A DNA stretch of 64,000 nucleotides from Bacteroidia bacterium (GTDB lineage: Bacteria > Bacteroidota > Bacteroidia > Flavobacteriales > Flavobacteriaceae). This document shows positions 37,520-46,687 of the stretch, piece by piece (the first letter of the stretch is position 1; every line of letters starts with the position of its first letter). The translations under genes were made by a program, and so were the position numbers. Below the pieces are notes generated by a model. That model had not been told where the DNA came from. It was given only the letters and a program-made list of their open reading frames with translations, and ran no database searches. The DNA is taken from contig JAUIMB010000004.1 in NCBI GenBank assembly GCA_030432635.1, positions 232,160 through 296,159 on the forward strand. Reading direction: 5' to 3'.

Positions 37520-38117
37520 CTGATACAGGTTTGTTTAAAACGCGATCCTCAAAAACAATTCTGGTAAAATCGTTGGATGGTTCAATCATTTTAACTTCCT
37601 CAACATCACCTTCAGCATTGAAAGTCAGTTGAAACGTTTTTAAATAATCCCAATACTTTTTATCCTTAATATCAAAATGAACTTTGATGACATCATCATG
37701 TTTAAAATAGGATATGTCAAAGGCATCTTCATCGAACATATCACCTTTCACGCTTTTTATGATCAGTTCATTAAGTTGTTTGAAAAGCTTGCTCGATCCA
37801 ATGTTTACGTCACTTTTATTACCATTATCATTGATGTGAAGGGTTTGATCGTTAAAAATGGCAACGTATTTAAAAGGGTCTACATATTCCCATTTTATTT
37901 TGTTGGGTGATTTAAAAGTCAAATGCCCTTTTGTTATGATGTCGTTTGACAGGAAGTCAAGATGTTTGTATTGGGTGAATTTGCTCGAAATAGTGGTCGT
38001 GGATTTTGCCTTTGCCTTAACCTTTGACCTTAAGGCTTCTGCTTCACTGGGTTGCAAAACAGTTTGGGCTTGCATCATAGAAGATACAAACCATAGAATA
38101 TACAATAATTTACGCAT
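37500..38117 (-). CDS. LolA-like periplasmic carrier protein
   Basis: A 205-residue secreted protein from the ATG of MRKLLYILWFVSSMMQAQ at 38117; the frame is open to 38144, but the added residues weaken the signal peptide. The mature part follows the LolA fold: AKSTTTISSKFTQYKHLDFLSNDIITKGHLTFKSPNKIKWEYVDPF is the diagnostic segment. LolA-like proteins carry lipidated cargo through the periplasm. In aryl polyene and flexirubin clusters a LolA homologue is a standard member and probably ferries the pigment. It overlaps both neighbours (8 nt and 20 nt). Confidence 0.85.
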   Translation of the reverse strand: MRKLLYILWFVSSMMQAQTVLQPSEAEALRSKVKAKAKSTTTISSKFTQYKHLDFLSNDIITKGHLTFKSPNKIKWEYVDPFKYVAIFNDQTLHINDNGNKSDVNIGSSKLFKQLNELIIKSVKGDMFDEDAFDISYFKHDDVIKVHFDIKDKKYWDYLKTFQLTFNAEGDVEEVKMIEPSNDFTRIVFEDRVLNKPVSDAFFSH

Positions 38118-38886
38118 AAGCTTCAATATCAAACAAGGTGTCAATGGACACCGATTTCATGTTTTGTTTCTGTAAGAATAGCAACAACTGTTCCAATGTG
38201 TCAACGGTTTTTTGACTCGTATCATGTAAGAGTATAACATCACCTGGTTTTAAGCCATTTGTGATTCTATTTAATACTGCTTGTTTGCTTAGTTTTGTTG
38301 TGTCCAATGACCGTTTGCTCCATCCAATAGATAGTAATCCTAATCGTTGAATTGCCTTTTTTATATTTGGATTCGTCACTCCAAATGCAGGTCTGTATAA
38401 TCTAAGTTTTAGCCCAGTAAGTTGTTCAAAAACTTGATTTGTTTGTTCCAATTCACTTTGAACACGTTGAGTGCTGAAAAAACCAAAACCATTGGAATGG
38501 GAATAGGTGTGGTTTCCAATGCGATGTCCATCATCCAATATTTGTCGGACAATGTCAGGATAAGCTTTTATGTGTTTGCCGATGCAGAAAAAGGTTGCTT
38601 TTGCATTAGTTTGTTTTAACAATGTTAAGACCTTTGGCGTAAATTCAGGATGAGGTCCATCGTCAAAAGTAACTGCGACTCTAAGTTGGGATTCGTTGCT
38701 TTTTTGGTTTAAGGACTTAAAATGGTAGTTCCAACCGATGAGTCCAGAACCCAGAGCAGTTATAATCAACCAAATTAAAATCAAGGAAAACAAGATCCAG
38801 AGCGGCAGTTTTTCTAAAATAACACCAAAAATAACAACAAGCAAGCTACTTGTAAAAAGAAGATTTATGCTTTTAAAATTTAGCAT
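38110..38886 (-). CDS. Membrane-anchored polysaccharide deacetylase-family protein
   Basis: A 258-residue NodB-homology protein with two N-terminal membrane helices (about residues 8-25 and 31-50). The catalytic motifs are intact: VTFDDGPHPEFTP (Asp-Asp), HRIGNHTYSH (HxxxH), and RPAFGVTNP and LLHDTSQKT later on. It would remove an N-acetyl group at the periplasmic face, or act on another acyl substrate. Its role in pigment assembly is unknown, although deacetylase-family genes occur in related clusters. It overlaps the Cys-less ketosynthase gene by 7 nt. Confidence 0.8.
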   Translation of the reverse strand: MLNFKSINLLFTSSLLVVIFGVILEKLPLWILFSLILIWLIITALGSGLIGWNYHFKSLNQKSNESQLRVAVTFDDGPHPEFTPKVLTLLKQTNAKATFFCIGKHIKAYPDIVRQILDDGHRIGNHTYSHSNGFGFFSTQRVQSELEQTNQVFEQLTGLKLRLYRPAFGVTNPNIKKAIQRLGLLSIGWSKRSLDTTKLSKQAVLNRITNGLKPGDVILLHDTSQKTVDTLEQLLLFLQKQNMKSVSIDTLFDIEAYA

Positions 38887-39938
38887 TTCCGAAGTAAGGT
38901 AAAACTGTGGTTCTCTCCACGATACTGGTTGTATATTAAAACGGAATCCATACTTTTTTTATCTACGGAATTCAATTTTACAACATTAGGAATGGACTGG
39001 GTTTTTAACACTTTTGCACCCAACCAGTAAGCGAATGATGATGCCGTATAAAATTCACCTGTAAGCTGTTTGTAATACAACTGTTGAACATTTGAAAACC
39101 CATCTCTTAAGCCTTCATAATAACTGTCATACTCCACATCTCCATTACACCCAAGGATCAATGCATCAATGTGATCTATTTTGTTTTCCTTGAGAAATTC
39201 AATGGCTTGCGTGTAGACGCTGGACTTGTTTAAAGTGTTGAATAATTTCACAGCTTGAACTTCGGCATAGGAGGAAGCTGCTTGTTCATTGGAAAGCACG
39301 AAGAAATTACCGCCTTCACCAAAAACGGCACCTTTAGAGTTAGAATTCAATACGGTGTTGGCCGTCACGGATTCAGCCTTAATATGACCAATAAGTCGAT
39401 GTATTTTTATTGTATGAGGAGCTAATTCGTCAACACCACCAATTAGAATATGACGAGCTTCATCATGTTCCAACTGTAGTTTAGCATCCAAAACAGCTGA
39501 TTCAAATGAATTACTGCCATGGACATAGGTAAAATTATAACCCTTACATTGTAATTCCAAAGCAATTTGACCAGCTACAGTATTATGCGTAGACTGAATA
39601 AAGGATGTTGGTGTTAGAAATTGTTCATCGTGATCAATAATAGCGCTCACAAATTTTTCAGAATCCCTAACACAACCTAAACCCGTACCTGTAATAATCG
39701 CATCAATATTGTCTAATGTCGCATCTTTTAAGGCAAGTTTGGATGCCACAATTCCCATTTTTATCCCTTTGGCCATACGACGAGCAGAAGCTGGAGGGAT
39801 AAACTCTTTATAGTTTGGGTCTATAGCATTGATTACGGTATCGTTGTAGAGTTCAATTTCTTCCAAAAACGTTGTGTTATCAAAAGTTTTTTGGGCTGAA
39901 ATAGCGCAAATCCCATTAATATAAACCTTACTTCCCAT
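38880..39938 (-). CDS. Ketosynthase-like protein lacking the active-site Cys (chain-length-factor type)
   Basis: A 352-residue KAS II-fold protein. The region that should carry the catalytic Cys (TACSSG) reads YVHGSNSFESAVLDAK, so the Cys is replaced by Gly or Ser depending on alignment. The second catalytic His motif (NAHGT) is also missing, replaced by LILGCNGDVEYDS. The protein is about 50 residues shorter than FabF. It lies 2 nt after the active ketosynthase gene, so the pair resembles the KS-CLF heterodimers of type II polyketide systems and of aryl polyene synthesis. Confidence 0.8.
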   Translation of the reverse strand: MGSKVYINGICAISAQKTFDNTTFLEEIELYNDTVINAIDPNYKEFIPPASARRMAKGIKMGIVASKLALKDATLDNIDAIITGTGLGCVRDSEKFVSAIIDHDEQFLTPTSFIQSTHNTVAGQIALELQCKGYNFTYVHGSNSFESAVLDAKLQLEHDEARHILIGGVDELAPHTIKIHRLIGHIKAESVTANTVLNSNSKGAVFGEGGNFFVLSNEQAASSYAEVQAVKLFNTLNKSSVYTQAIEFLKENKIDHIDALILGCNGDVEYDSYYEGLRDGFSNVQQLYYKQLTGEFYTASSFAYWLGAKVLKTQSIPNVVKLNSVDKKSMDSVLIYNQYRGENHSFTLLRKC

Positions 39939-39940
39939 GA

Positions 39941-41143
39941 TTATGCGCCTTTAGAAAAGATTAATGTTGAGCAATTACCACCAAATCCGAAAGAGTTGGA
40001 CATCACTGTGTTAAGCGATTTTTCCTTTAGCGTTAATTGTGGCCTAAGGCCAAACTCGTGCATTGGTGTTTCAAAATTCAAATTAGGATATACGACACTG
40101 TTTTGAATTGCCAGTACAGCATAAACAGCTTCGATGGCTCCAGCAGCAGCAAGTGTATGTCCTGTATAAGCTTTAGTGGAGCTAAAATCTGGTGCCTCAT
40201 TTCCAAAAATTCTAATGATGGCTCTACCTTCTGATAAGTCATTATTTGCAGTAGCTGTACCATGCGCATTGATATAGTCAATATCGGTTGGCTTTAAGTT
40301 GGCGACCTTAAGGGCTTTTTCCATAGCGAGAGTTGCACCATCGCCATGGTCTGAGGATGCGGTTTGATGATACGCATCATTGGCGTTGCCATAGCCTTTA
40401 ACATAGGCTAGAACCTTCTTATGATTTGCTTTTACTACCGCATCAGATTCCAATACTAAAAACGCAGCAGCTTCTCCTAGATTGAGACCTTTCCTATTAT
40501 CATCAAAAGGAGTGTTGTACGTATCTGATAAAATCATTAAGGTTTTAAAGCCATTAATTGTAAATTTGGACAAGCAATCTGCGCCTCCAACAATTACACG
40601 ATCCAACTGACCAGATTTTATGAGCCTGGCACCCATCATAATGGCATTGGCAGCCGATGAGCAAGCCGTGCTTATTGTGGTGACCAAACTTTCTTCAATA
40701 CCTAATTCTTCTGCTATTTTTTGAGTGGAATCACCAGCGTGATGCCCTTCAATATATTTTTGAGTCGACGTATTGGTAAGGTAATCGTAATAATACATTT
40801 CGGTTTTATCCATACCTCCAACACTTGTCGATGAGATCAATCCTGTCTTGCAGTCATTGATATTGGTAATTCCAGCATTTTTGATAGCTTCTTTTGCAGC
40901 TACAACGCCTAACAATGCAGTTCGTGAGTAATTGTTGTCTTGTGATAACCCAATTTGTTCCTCAAATTGTTGATTGGTACGATCAATCTCACCGACCATG
41001 ATGTCATCTTTATGAATGGTCTTGATTTTGGAAACCCGTGAGATCCCTTTTTTACCATGTATTAGAGCCTGGTGATTTTCCTCAACATTGTTTCCAATAG
41101 CTGAGATAATTCCCATGCCAGTAATCGCAACACCCTTACTCAT
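39941..41143 (-). CDS. FabF-type beta-ketoacyl-ACP synthase
   Basis: A 400-residue condensing enzyme with full FabF machinery: catalytic Cys 161 in TISTACSSAANA, the His residues in YINAHGTATANND and YTGHTLAAAGA, and the closing SFGFGGNCST. It condenses malonyl-ACP with the growing acyl chain. With its Cys-less neighbour it is the probable core polyene synthase. It follows the carrier protein gene by 14 nt. Confidence 0.92.
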   Translation of the reverse strand: MSKGVAITGMGIISAIGNNVEENHQALIHGKKGISRVSKIKTIHKDDIMVGEIDRTNQQFEEQIGLSQDNNYSRTALLGVVAAKEAIKNAGITNINDCKTGLISSTSVGGMDKTEMYYYDYLTNTSTQKYIEGHHAGDSTQKIAEELGIEESLVTTISTACSSAANAIMMGARLIKSGQLDRVIVGGADCLSKFTINGFKTLMILSDTYNTPFDDNRKGLNLGEAAAFLVLESDAVVKANHKKVLAYVKGYGNANDAYHQTASSDHGDGATLAMEKALKVANLKPTDIDYINAHGTATANNDLSEGRAIIRIFGNEAPDFSSTKAYTGHTLAAAGAIEAVYAVLAIQNSVVYPNLNFETPMHEFGLRPQLTLKEKSLNTVMSNSFGFGGNCSTLIFSKGA

Positions 41144-41157
41144 TGTCTAATGCCGAA

Positions 41158-41415
41158 TTACTTTGTTTTATGCTCAGAGATATAGGCAGCCATTGTATCT
41201 ACTGATTCAAAAATGGCACGACCTTGTTTTGGGTCGGTTAACTTGATGCCATAATCTCGATCTAACATCACGATGAGTTCTAAGGCATCGATTGAATCTA
41301 ACCCTAGACCATCTCCAAAAAGCATGTCGTCATTAGCTATGTCTTCAACAGCTACGTCTTCTAAATTTAACTGCTCAACGATTTTTGCTTTTAGCTCTTG
41401 TTTTAATTCTTCCAT
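41158..41415 (-). CDS. Acyl carrier protein
   Basis: An 85-residue carrier protein. The phosphopantetheine attachment site is Ser 41 in GLGLDSIDALELIV. The four-helix length is normal, and NDDMLFGDGLGLDS is the standard loop before helix II. It probably carries the aryl polyene chain for the adjacent ketosynthases; a second carrier gene lies at 51.9 kb. Confidence 0.92.
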   Translation of the reverse strand: MEELKQELKAKIVEQLNLEDVAVEDIANDDMLFGDGLGLDSIDALELIVMLDRDYGIKLTDPKQGRAIFESVDTMAAYISEHKTK

Positions 41416-41421
41416 ATTATA

Positions 41422-42042
41422 CTATGTATTATATAATTTTAAAATTGTTTGTGGAGTATGTTCAATACTTCCATTTTTATCTACTAAATATATAAAAGCG
41501 TCATAATGATTGGCATCAAACTCGACCCAACCACATAATACTTTGTCTGCTTTTCTGTCTTCTAATAAGCTGTTTGCATAATCAAATAAATGATCTGCAT
41601 TAAAGTTGTCAAAGATAAAAAAACTATTCTCAGAATAAAGCTTATGTTTTATACTTATCTCACCAATACAGATGTTTGGCAAAGTGTATACAAAAATAGC
41701 AGGACTAGGATAATAGTTTTCCGAATTTTGAATGGTTTTTTGATGTGCTCTGTCTGTTTCTAGACTTGATGCTCTATTTGAGAATACAACAGCGATGTTG
41801 TTGTCGTTTTGTTCGTCTAACTGTTCGTTCTTTAAAAGTATATCTGTTGCTAAAAAGGCAAGCTTACTCAAATCGTCCATCTTAAAAAACTTTGGATATG
41901 CTGTTTCGAGATGATGATAAGCCGATTTAATAAAAGTAGGGAAATCGCTATTGTCTTCCTCATGAAAAACAACACCTTCATTAAGTGTGATAGTGTTATT
42001 TCGAATCTTACAATAGGATAATATGTGGTGTTTTGAAGTCAT
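41422..42042 (-). CDS. Truncated ketosynthase-like protein, no catalytic residues
   Basis: A 206-residue protein resembling only the N-terminal half of a KAS fold: FLATDILLKNEQLDEQNDNNIAVVFSNRASSLETD and YPSPAIFVYTLPNICIGEISIKH align with the region around the ketosynthase active site. The Cys in NICIG is one residue off and lacks the usual TACSSG context, and the His motifs are absent. Similar short proteins sit beside ketosynthases in aryl polyene clusters. It may stabilise a condensing complex; catalysis is unlikely. Confidence 0.7.
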   Translation of the reverse strand: MTSKHHILSYCKIRNNTITLNEGVVFHEEDNSDFPTFIKSAYHHLETAYPKFFKMDDLSKLAFLATDILLKNEQLDEQNDNNIAVVFSNRASSLETDRAHQKTIQNSENYYPSPAIFVYTLPNICIGEISIKHKLYSENSFFIFDNFNADHLFDYANSLLEDRKADKVLCGWVEFDANHYDAFIYLVDKNGSIEHTPQTILKLYNT

Positions 42043-42045
42043 TCA

Positions 42046-43107
42046 CTAACTTTTACTGAAGGTGAACATCGTATGGTATTCTCCTAAGGCTCTATCTTCT
42101 TTTAAACTTAAGCCTGCAACTTTCGCAGCACCCAAAACTTCCTCAGCCTTATACATTTTGCTATTGCCATTGGCCAATGCAGTGAAGTATAATGATGTGG
42201 CTTCTAGAATAAACTTAGTGTTGTCAAAACGTTGACGATCTGTATAGGTTTCAATGATAATTAATTCTGAATTTTCGTTCATGGATTCAGTGCAAGTCCG
42301 AAGGATTTTTTCAATCTCTGCAATTGAAAAACAATCCAAGAACTGGCATAACCAATAGGTGTCTGCTCCTTTAGGTAATTGAGGGTTTTCAGATAGCCAA
42401 TCTATTCCGTGAGTCGTAACCCTGTCTTCAAATCCTTCCTGTGCAACATTCTTTTTGGCAATATTTAACTGTTGCGGTAAGTCTACCATTGTGATTTTCA
42501 CTTGGTCGTTATACTTGCAACAATTAATTGTGAATTTTCCAGTATTGGCTCCAATATCAAATATAGATTTGCGTTCTTTTTCAAAAAGGATTGTTAAGGC
42601 ATCACTGAAAATATCATCAGAATAATGATGGTCAAAATCAAACCAAGCCTTTTGCTGTTGTGGTTCTAATTTTGAAAGTCCTTCGTAAATGGTTGGCCAA
42701 TCTCCCAACTCTTTTAGACCTGAAGGCTTACCTGTAGTGATAGCCTCATCCAAATGGAATAATCCTTTATAGCAAACCTCGTTGGTGAAATTAACATTTA
42801 CATTGACGGTCTCATTAAAGTTTAAATAATACCCAATGGTCGTTAACTCATAATTACCTGCTTCATTTTGGCACACAATTTTTGAAGATTCGGCAATTTC
42901 CAATAATACACCAATGCCATAATCGGTAATACCTAGTTCATTGGAAATATCTTCGATGGAAACACCGCCTTTTCTTCGATGTTTGAAAATAAAGTCAAAA
43001 ACACCTAATTTTCTTAGGGATACTACCGCTTGAAATACAAATGGTGCAAAGGCAATTCGTTGAGCTTCTTCTAAAGCATCTATGGCTCTCATTGAAGTTT
43101 TAGTCAT
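42046..43107 (-). CDS. SAM-dependent O-methyltransferase-like protein
   Basis: A 353-residue protein with an N-terminal winged-helix dimerisation domain (VSIEDISNELGITDYGIGVLLEIA) and a C-terminal Rossmann domain. The SAM loop is FDIGANTGKFTINCCKY, with acidic VDLP after it and IIIETYTDRQ later. This is the plant-type/acetylserotonin O-methyltransferase architecture. Flexirubin-type pigments often carry methyl groups on the aryl ring, and this is the only complete methyltransferase in the operon, so aryl methylation is likely. Its start overlaps the upstream ketosynthase gene by 8 nt. Confidence 0.82.
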   Translation of the reverse strand: MTKTSMRAIDALEEAQRIAFAPFVFQAVVSLRKLGVFDFIFKHRRKGGVSIEDISNELGITDYGIGVLLEIAESSKIVCQNEAGNYELTTIGYYLNFNETVNVNVNFTNEVCYKGLFHLDEAITTGKPSGLKELGDWPTIYEGLSKLEPQQQKAWFDFDHHYSDDIFSDALTILFEKERKSIFDIGANTGKFTINCCKYNDQVKITMVDLPQQLNIAKKNVAQEGFEDRVTTHGIDWLSENPQLPKGADTYWLCQFLDCFSIAEIEKILRTCTESMNENSELIIIETYTDRQRFDNTKFILEATSLYFTALANGNSKMYKAEEVLGAAKVAGLSLKEDRALGEYHTMFTFSKS

Positions 43108-44254
43108 TCTTTTTAAGTTTTTTTAATATGATCGCTGTATTACAGCCTCCAAAACCAGAAGCTGTTTTTAAAAACGTTGTTAGTTCAGTTTTTTGTGGTT
43201 TTTCAATTACGTTTATAGGTTTTGAAACACCTAATTCATTAAAGCCCAATGACGTATATAACATGTTATTTTTTAAGGCATTCATACCTATAACGGTTTC
43301 CAGCAATCCAGATGCACCTAGTGTGTGTCCAAAGTAGCCTTTAAGACTGTTCATGGGTACGTCTTGCAATTGCATTCTGTTAAAGGCAATGGCTTCCATC
43401 TCATCATTGTATGAGGTGGCTGTGCCATGGGCAGAAATATAATCGATTGAGTTAGGTTGAATTTTGGCTTGCCTGAATGCCGATTGCATACTTCGGAATA
43501 AACCTTCGCCAGTTCTCGATGGACCAGAAATATGGTTAGCATCATTACAGGAGGCTTCACCTAATATCTCGACGGCATCTTCAGATAAGTTACCTTCATT
43601 CTTAGTCACTAAAGCACTTACGGCAACTTCACCGATATTAATACCTTTTCTATTGGCATCATAAGGCTGGCAGATAGTATCGCTCAACGCCTGAAATGAA
43701 TTAAAACCAGATAAAATAAAAGGTGTTACTAAGTCACCACCAACCACAAAAACATGGTCATATGTACCTTGGGAAATATATCGTTTTGCTATTGCCAAAG
43801 CCAACACGCCTGAAACACAAGCATTAGACACAATTATGGCATCATTCTTAAAGTTAAAAAAGGAGGCAACAGCCTTTCCAAGTTCGCTAAGGTAAGCACG
43901 TTCTTTAGGGAAGGTGTTATTTTGATCTAAAGCGTCTACATTTCCCTTTGTCGTTGAAATAATGAGTCCGACACGATTATCTATTTCAATGCCTGAGGCC
44001 AAAACACTACTTTGTAAGGAACTAATCATCATTTGCTCGAGTAGCGTATACTCGCTGTCAGGCTGTAAGGCTTTAAATTTTTGATTCAGGATGGATTTGT
44101 CAACTAATGACGAATAAAATTTCTGATTAAACAATGAAGGATTATCAATTAATTGAATACCTGAAACCTCATCGCTAACTTTTTCGACTACGTCTTTTGT
44201 AGTGAAACCTAGCGATGAAATAATATTGTTATGGGAAACAAAAACCTTAGTCAT
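43100..44254 (-). CDS. FabF-type beta-ketoacyl-ACP synthase
   Basis: A 384-residue condensing enzyme. Catalytic Cys 146 lies in IVSNACVSGVLAL, and the His residues in YISAHGTATSYND and YFGHTLGASGL; the C-terminal FGGCNTAIIL is slightly changed from the usual FGFGG. It is about 20 residues shorter than FabF. It is one of three Cys-bearing FabF-type enzymes in the operon; it could start or finish chains. It overlaps the thioesterase and methyltransferase genes by 8 nt each. Confidence 0.9.
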   Translation of the reverse strand: MTKVFVSHNNIISSLGFTTKDVVEKVSDEVSGIQLIDNPSLFNQKFYSSLVDKSILNQKFKALQPDSEYTLLEQMMISSLQSSVLASGIEIDNRVGLIISTTKGNVDALDQNNTFPKERAYLSELGKAVASFFNFKNDAIIVSNACVSGVLALAIAKRYISQGTYDHVFVVGGDLVTPFILSGFNSFQALSDTICQPYDANRKGINIGEVAVSALVTKNEGNLSEDAVEILGEASCNDANHISGPSRTGEGLFRSMQSAFRQAKIQPNSIDYISAHGTATSYNDEMEAIAFNRMQLQDVPMNSLKGYFGHTLGASGLLETVIGMNALKNNMLYTSLGFNELGVSKPINVIEKPQKTELTTFLKTASGFGGCNTAIILKKLKKND

Positions 44255-44696
44255 CTAGTAAACCTACTTTTCTTCTCCAGTTCATGAAAAATTCAGGAGT
44301 GGTTAACCACAATTCACCTGCACCAATTTTATCCACGAAAACCTGAATGGTTTCTCCGGTACAAACCAATTCTTCATTTTGATTATAAATTTCGTATTTA
44401 AATACCATTTTGGCCGCAGGAGTATCCACATAGATGGTTTTGATGGTTGCAATATCTCCATAGCGCAAAGGTCGTTTGTGATCAGTTGAGGATTTAACGA
44501 TTGGTGTTGCAAAACCATGTTCCTTTTGATCTAAGTAAGAAATACCATGTAGTCTTCCGAAAGCTTCTCTGCCATCTTCAAAATATTGAATATAATTTCC
44601 GTGCCAAACGATACCCAATGGGTCTGTTTCTACAAACCGCACACGCACTTTGCTGATATGATACATTTCTTTATTAGACGGCATTTTTCTTTTCAT
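44247..44696 (-). CDS. 4-hydroxybenzoyl-CoA thioesterase-like hot-dog protein
   Basis: A 149-residue thioesterase of the 4HBT/YbgC type. The active-site helix region reads RFVETDPLGIVWHGNYIQYFEDGREAF, containing the catalytic Asp and the HGNY turn. It may free acyl groups from a carrier or proofread it. The start is uncertain: M1 (44696), M5 (44684) and M11 (44666) are all possible, the first two overlapping the permease gene by 23 and 11 nt. Confidence 0.85.
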   Translation of the reverse strand: MKRKMPSNKEMYHISKVRVRFVETDPLGIVWHGNYIQYFEDGREAFGRLHGISYLDQKEHGFATPIVKSSTDHKRPLRYGDIATIKTIYVDTPAAKMVFKYEIYNQNEELVCTGETIQVFVDKIGAGELWLTTPEFFMNWRRKVGLLDD

Positions 44697-45948
44697 TATA
44701 TATAATTGCGAATCCCATGGTTAGTATAAAAAACAATAATAATAAACTTATTTCAGGAAGTATGTCTAAAAGTGAACCATTTCTTAGAAAAACATCATAG
44801 AACGCATTTAATCCCCAATTCATTGGAGAAATATTTGATAATATTTGCATAAACTTCGGCATGATGAATACAGGTACCCAAACGCCTCCAATCGCAGCCA
44901 AAATCACGACAAAGGTTGCTCCAAAAGGTGCAGATTGTTCTTGGGTTTTAGCAATAGTACCTAATAATAAACCTAAACCGATAGCTGCCAGGCCAGCAAA
45001 AAATGCCACTATAAATAACAGTGGAAGTTTTCCAGAAATATCCAGTTGTGGTAGTCCGATTGCTGGTAAAAGATAGGTTCCAACGAGTAACATCAATACG
45101 AACTGTACTAAGCAAACGACTAGATACAAAACAGTTTTTCCTCCTAAAACCGTAGCGTAGGAGACAGGGTTGGTTCTCAAGCGTACAAAGGTACCTTGGC
45201 TTTTCTCTTTAACGATATTAATAGATAGCGGAACAATAATAAAGAAGATAGCAAATAACGTCCAGGCAGGCACATTGTGCTGCACCGAATTTGGAATGAT
45301 CTCTTTATTATCCTTAAGAGGCATTATTTCCTTGAAGGTTATGAATTTGTCGGTTTCAAAAATTGTTTCGGTTGGATCGTCGGTGATTTGATCTTGAAAG
45401 GCTTTGTAAATAGATGCGGTTTCAATTTGGGAAATCATTTTATCAATCCCGTTTTTTACCGAAGTTTTAAAGGCTATTTGCGATGCAGGATCAAAGTACA
45501 ACTTAATTTCCTTAGAAGGTATAGCCTTTATGGGTGCTGTTTCAGTGCTATCACTTTCTTCCATTGCAAACTTCTCAATAATACCTTCTACATTTTGATT
45601 GATTTTGTACTCTAAATCTGAAGACAAGCGTTCTGGAATGATTATAGCCAGTTGATAGCTTCCTGAAAACACCAAATCCTTGGCTTCGTCCTCATTATGT
45701 TTTTGAATAACCTCAAAACTATTGGCGTTTTTCAAACCATCAAATACCGCCTTTGAAACCTTGCCATTATCGTTGTCAACAATTAGAATTGGTATTTTGG
45801 TGTCGTGTACCGTTTTGAAAGTACTATCTTGAATCAATGTAATAGTAATAATGAGGACCAAAGGCATAAGGAACAAAATGGAAATAGCACCAATATCCCT
45901 TGAAAGCAATAAGAATTCCTTATGAGTAGAAGCCAAAAGTTTATGCAT
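44674..45948 (-). CDS. ABC-2 type transporter permease
   Basis: A 424-residue permease of the ABC2_membrane_3 (YhgE/DrrB-like) type. One N-terminal helix (IGAISILFLMPLVLIITITLI) precedes a periplasmic domain of about 180 residues. Five helices follow (about residues 225-410) with the typical ABC-2 sequence LSINIVKEKSQGTFVRLRTNP. It forms the channel of an exporter with the ATPase next to it and probably flips the pigment or a precursor across the inner membrane. Confidence 0.88.
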   Translation of the reverse strand: MHKLLASTHKEFLLLSRDIGAISILFLMPLVLIITITLIQDSTFKTVHDTKIPILIVDNDNGKVSKAVFDGLKNANSFEVIQKHNEDEAKDLVFSGSYQLAIIIPERLSSDLEYKINQNVEGIIEKFAMEESDSTETAPIKAIPSKEIKLYFDPASQIAFKTSVKNGIDKMISQIETASIYKAFQDQITDDPTETIFETDKFITFKEIMPLKDNKEIIPNSVQHNVPAWTLFAIFFIIVPLSINIVKEKSQGTFVRLRTNPVSYATVLGGKTVLYLVVCLVQFVLMLLVGTYLLPAIGLPQLDISGKLPLLFIVAFFAGLAAIGLGLLLGTIAKTQEQSAPFGATFVVILAAIGGVWVPVFIMPKFMQILSNISPMNWGLNAFYDVFLRNGSLLDILPEISLLLLFFILTMGFAIIYNEKKNAV

Positions 45949-46684
45949 GATCTCTAAGGGCTTTTCCGGTGATACTTAAGAAGACATCCTCTAAGTTATG
46001 CGCACCTTTGTGCTGTGAAATCAAGGCCTTGGGTTCTCCCTTTATGACGAGTTTGCCATGATCAATTATGGCTACCCTTGAGCAAAACAGTTCAGCTTCA
46101 TTTAGATGATGGGAAGTGTAAATTATTGTAGTGCCATTTTTATTGAGGTCTTGTAAGAACTCAATGATTACATTTTTTGATTGCACATCCACACCAACTG
46201 TTGGCTCGTCTAAAAACAGGACTTTAGGATTGTGAAGGATGCTCGCTATCAAATTGATTCGGCGTTTCATACCACCAGAGAACGTTTCTATTTTTTTATG
46301 TGCAAATTGAAGCAATCCAAGATGTTCTAAGGCATTATTGATTTTTTCATCCAAGGATTTTCCTTTTAATCCATACATGCTTCCAAAATATTTTAAATTC
46401 TCAAAAGCAGTGAGCGTAGGGTATAGGGCATATTCTTGCGGAACAATACCAATAAGTTGCTTTAGTTTGTTTTTATGTTTCTTGTAAGTTAAGCCATCGA
46501 TGGAAAATGATCCAGAAGTTGGTTCAATTAAGGCACATAGTATAGAAATCAAGGTCGTTTTTCCAGCACCATTGGGACCAAGCAAGCCAAAAATCTCTTG
46601 GGCTTCAATACTCAAATCCAAGTTAGATACTGAGTATTGCTCAGCACCTTTATATTGCTTGGAGATTTGTTGTATTGAAATCAT
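45941..46684 (-). CDS. ABC transporter ATP-binding protein
   Basis: A 247-residue DrrA/NatA-like ATPase. Walker A is GLLGPNGAGKTTLISIL, the Q-loop is in IVPQEYALYPTLTAFEN, the signature is FSGGMKRRINLIASIL, Walker B is VLFLDEPTVGVDV and the switch His is in TSHHLNEAE. It overlaps the permease gene by 8 nt and energises that exporter. DrrA-like ATPases pair with ABC-2 permeases to export polyketides and lipids. Confidence 0.92.
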   Translation of the reverse strand: MISIQQISKQYKGAEQYSVSNLDLSIEAQEIFGLLGPNGAGKTTLISILCALIEPTSGSFSIDGLTYKKHKNKLKQLIGIVPQEYALYPTLTAFENLKYFGSMYGLKGKSLDEKINNALEHLGLLQFAHKKIETFSGGMKRRINLIASILHNPKVLFLDEPTVGVDVQSKNVIIEFLQDLNKNGTTIIYTSHHLNEAELFCSRVAIIDHGKLVIKGEPKALISQHKGAHNLEDVFLSITGKALRDHA

Positions 46685-46687
46685 AAA

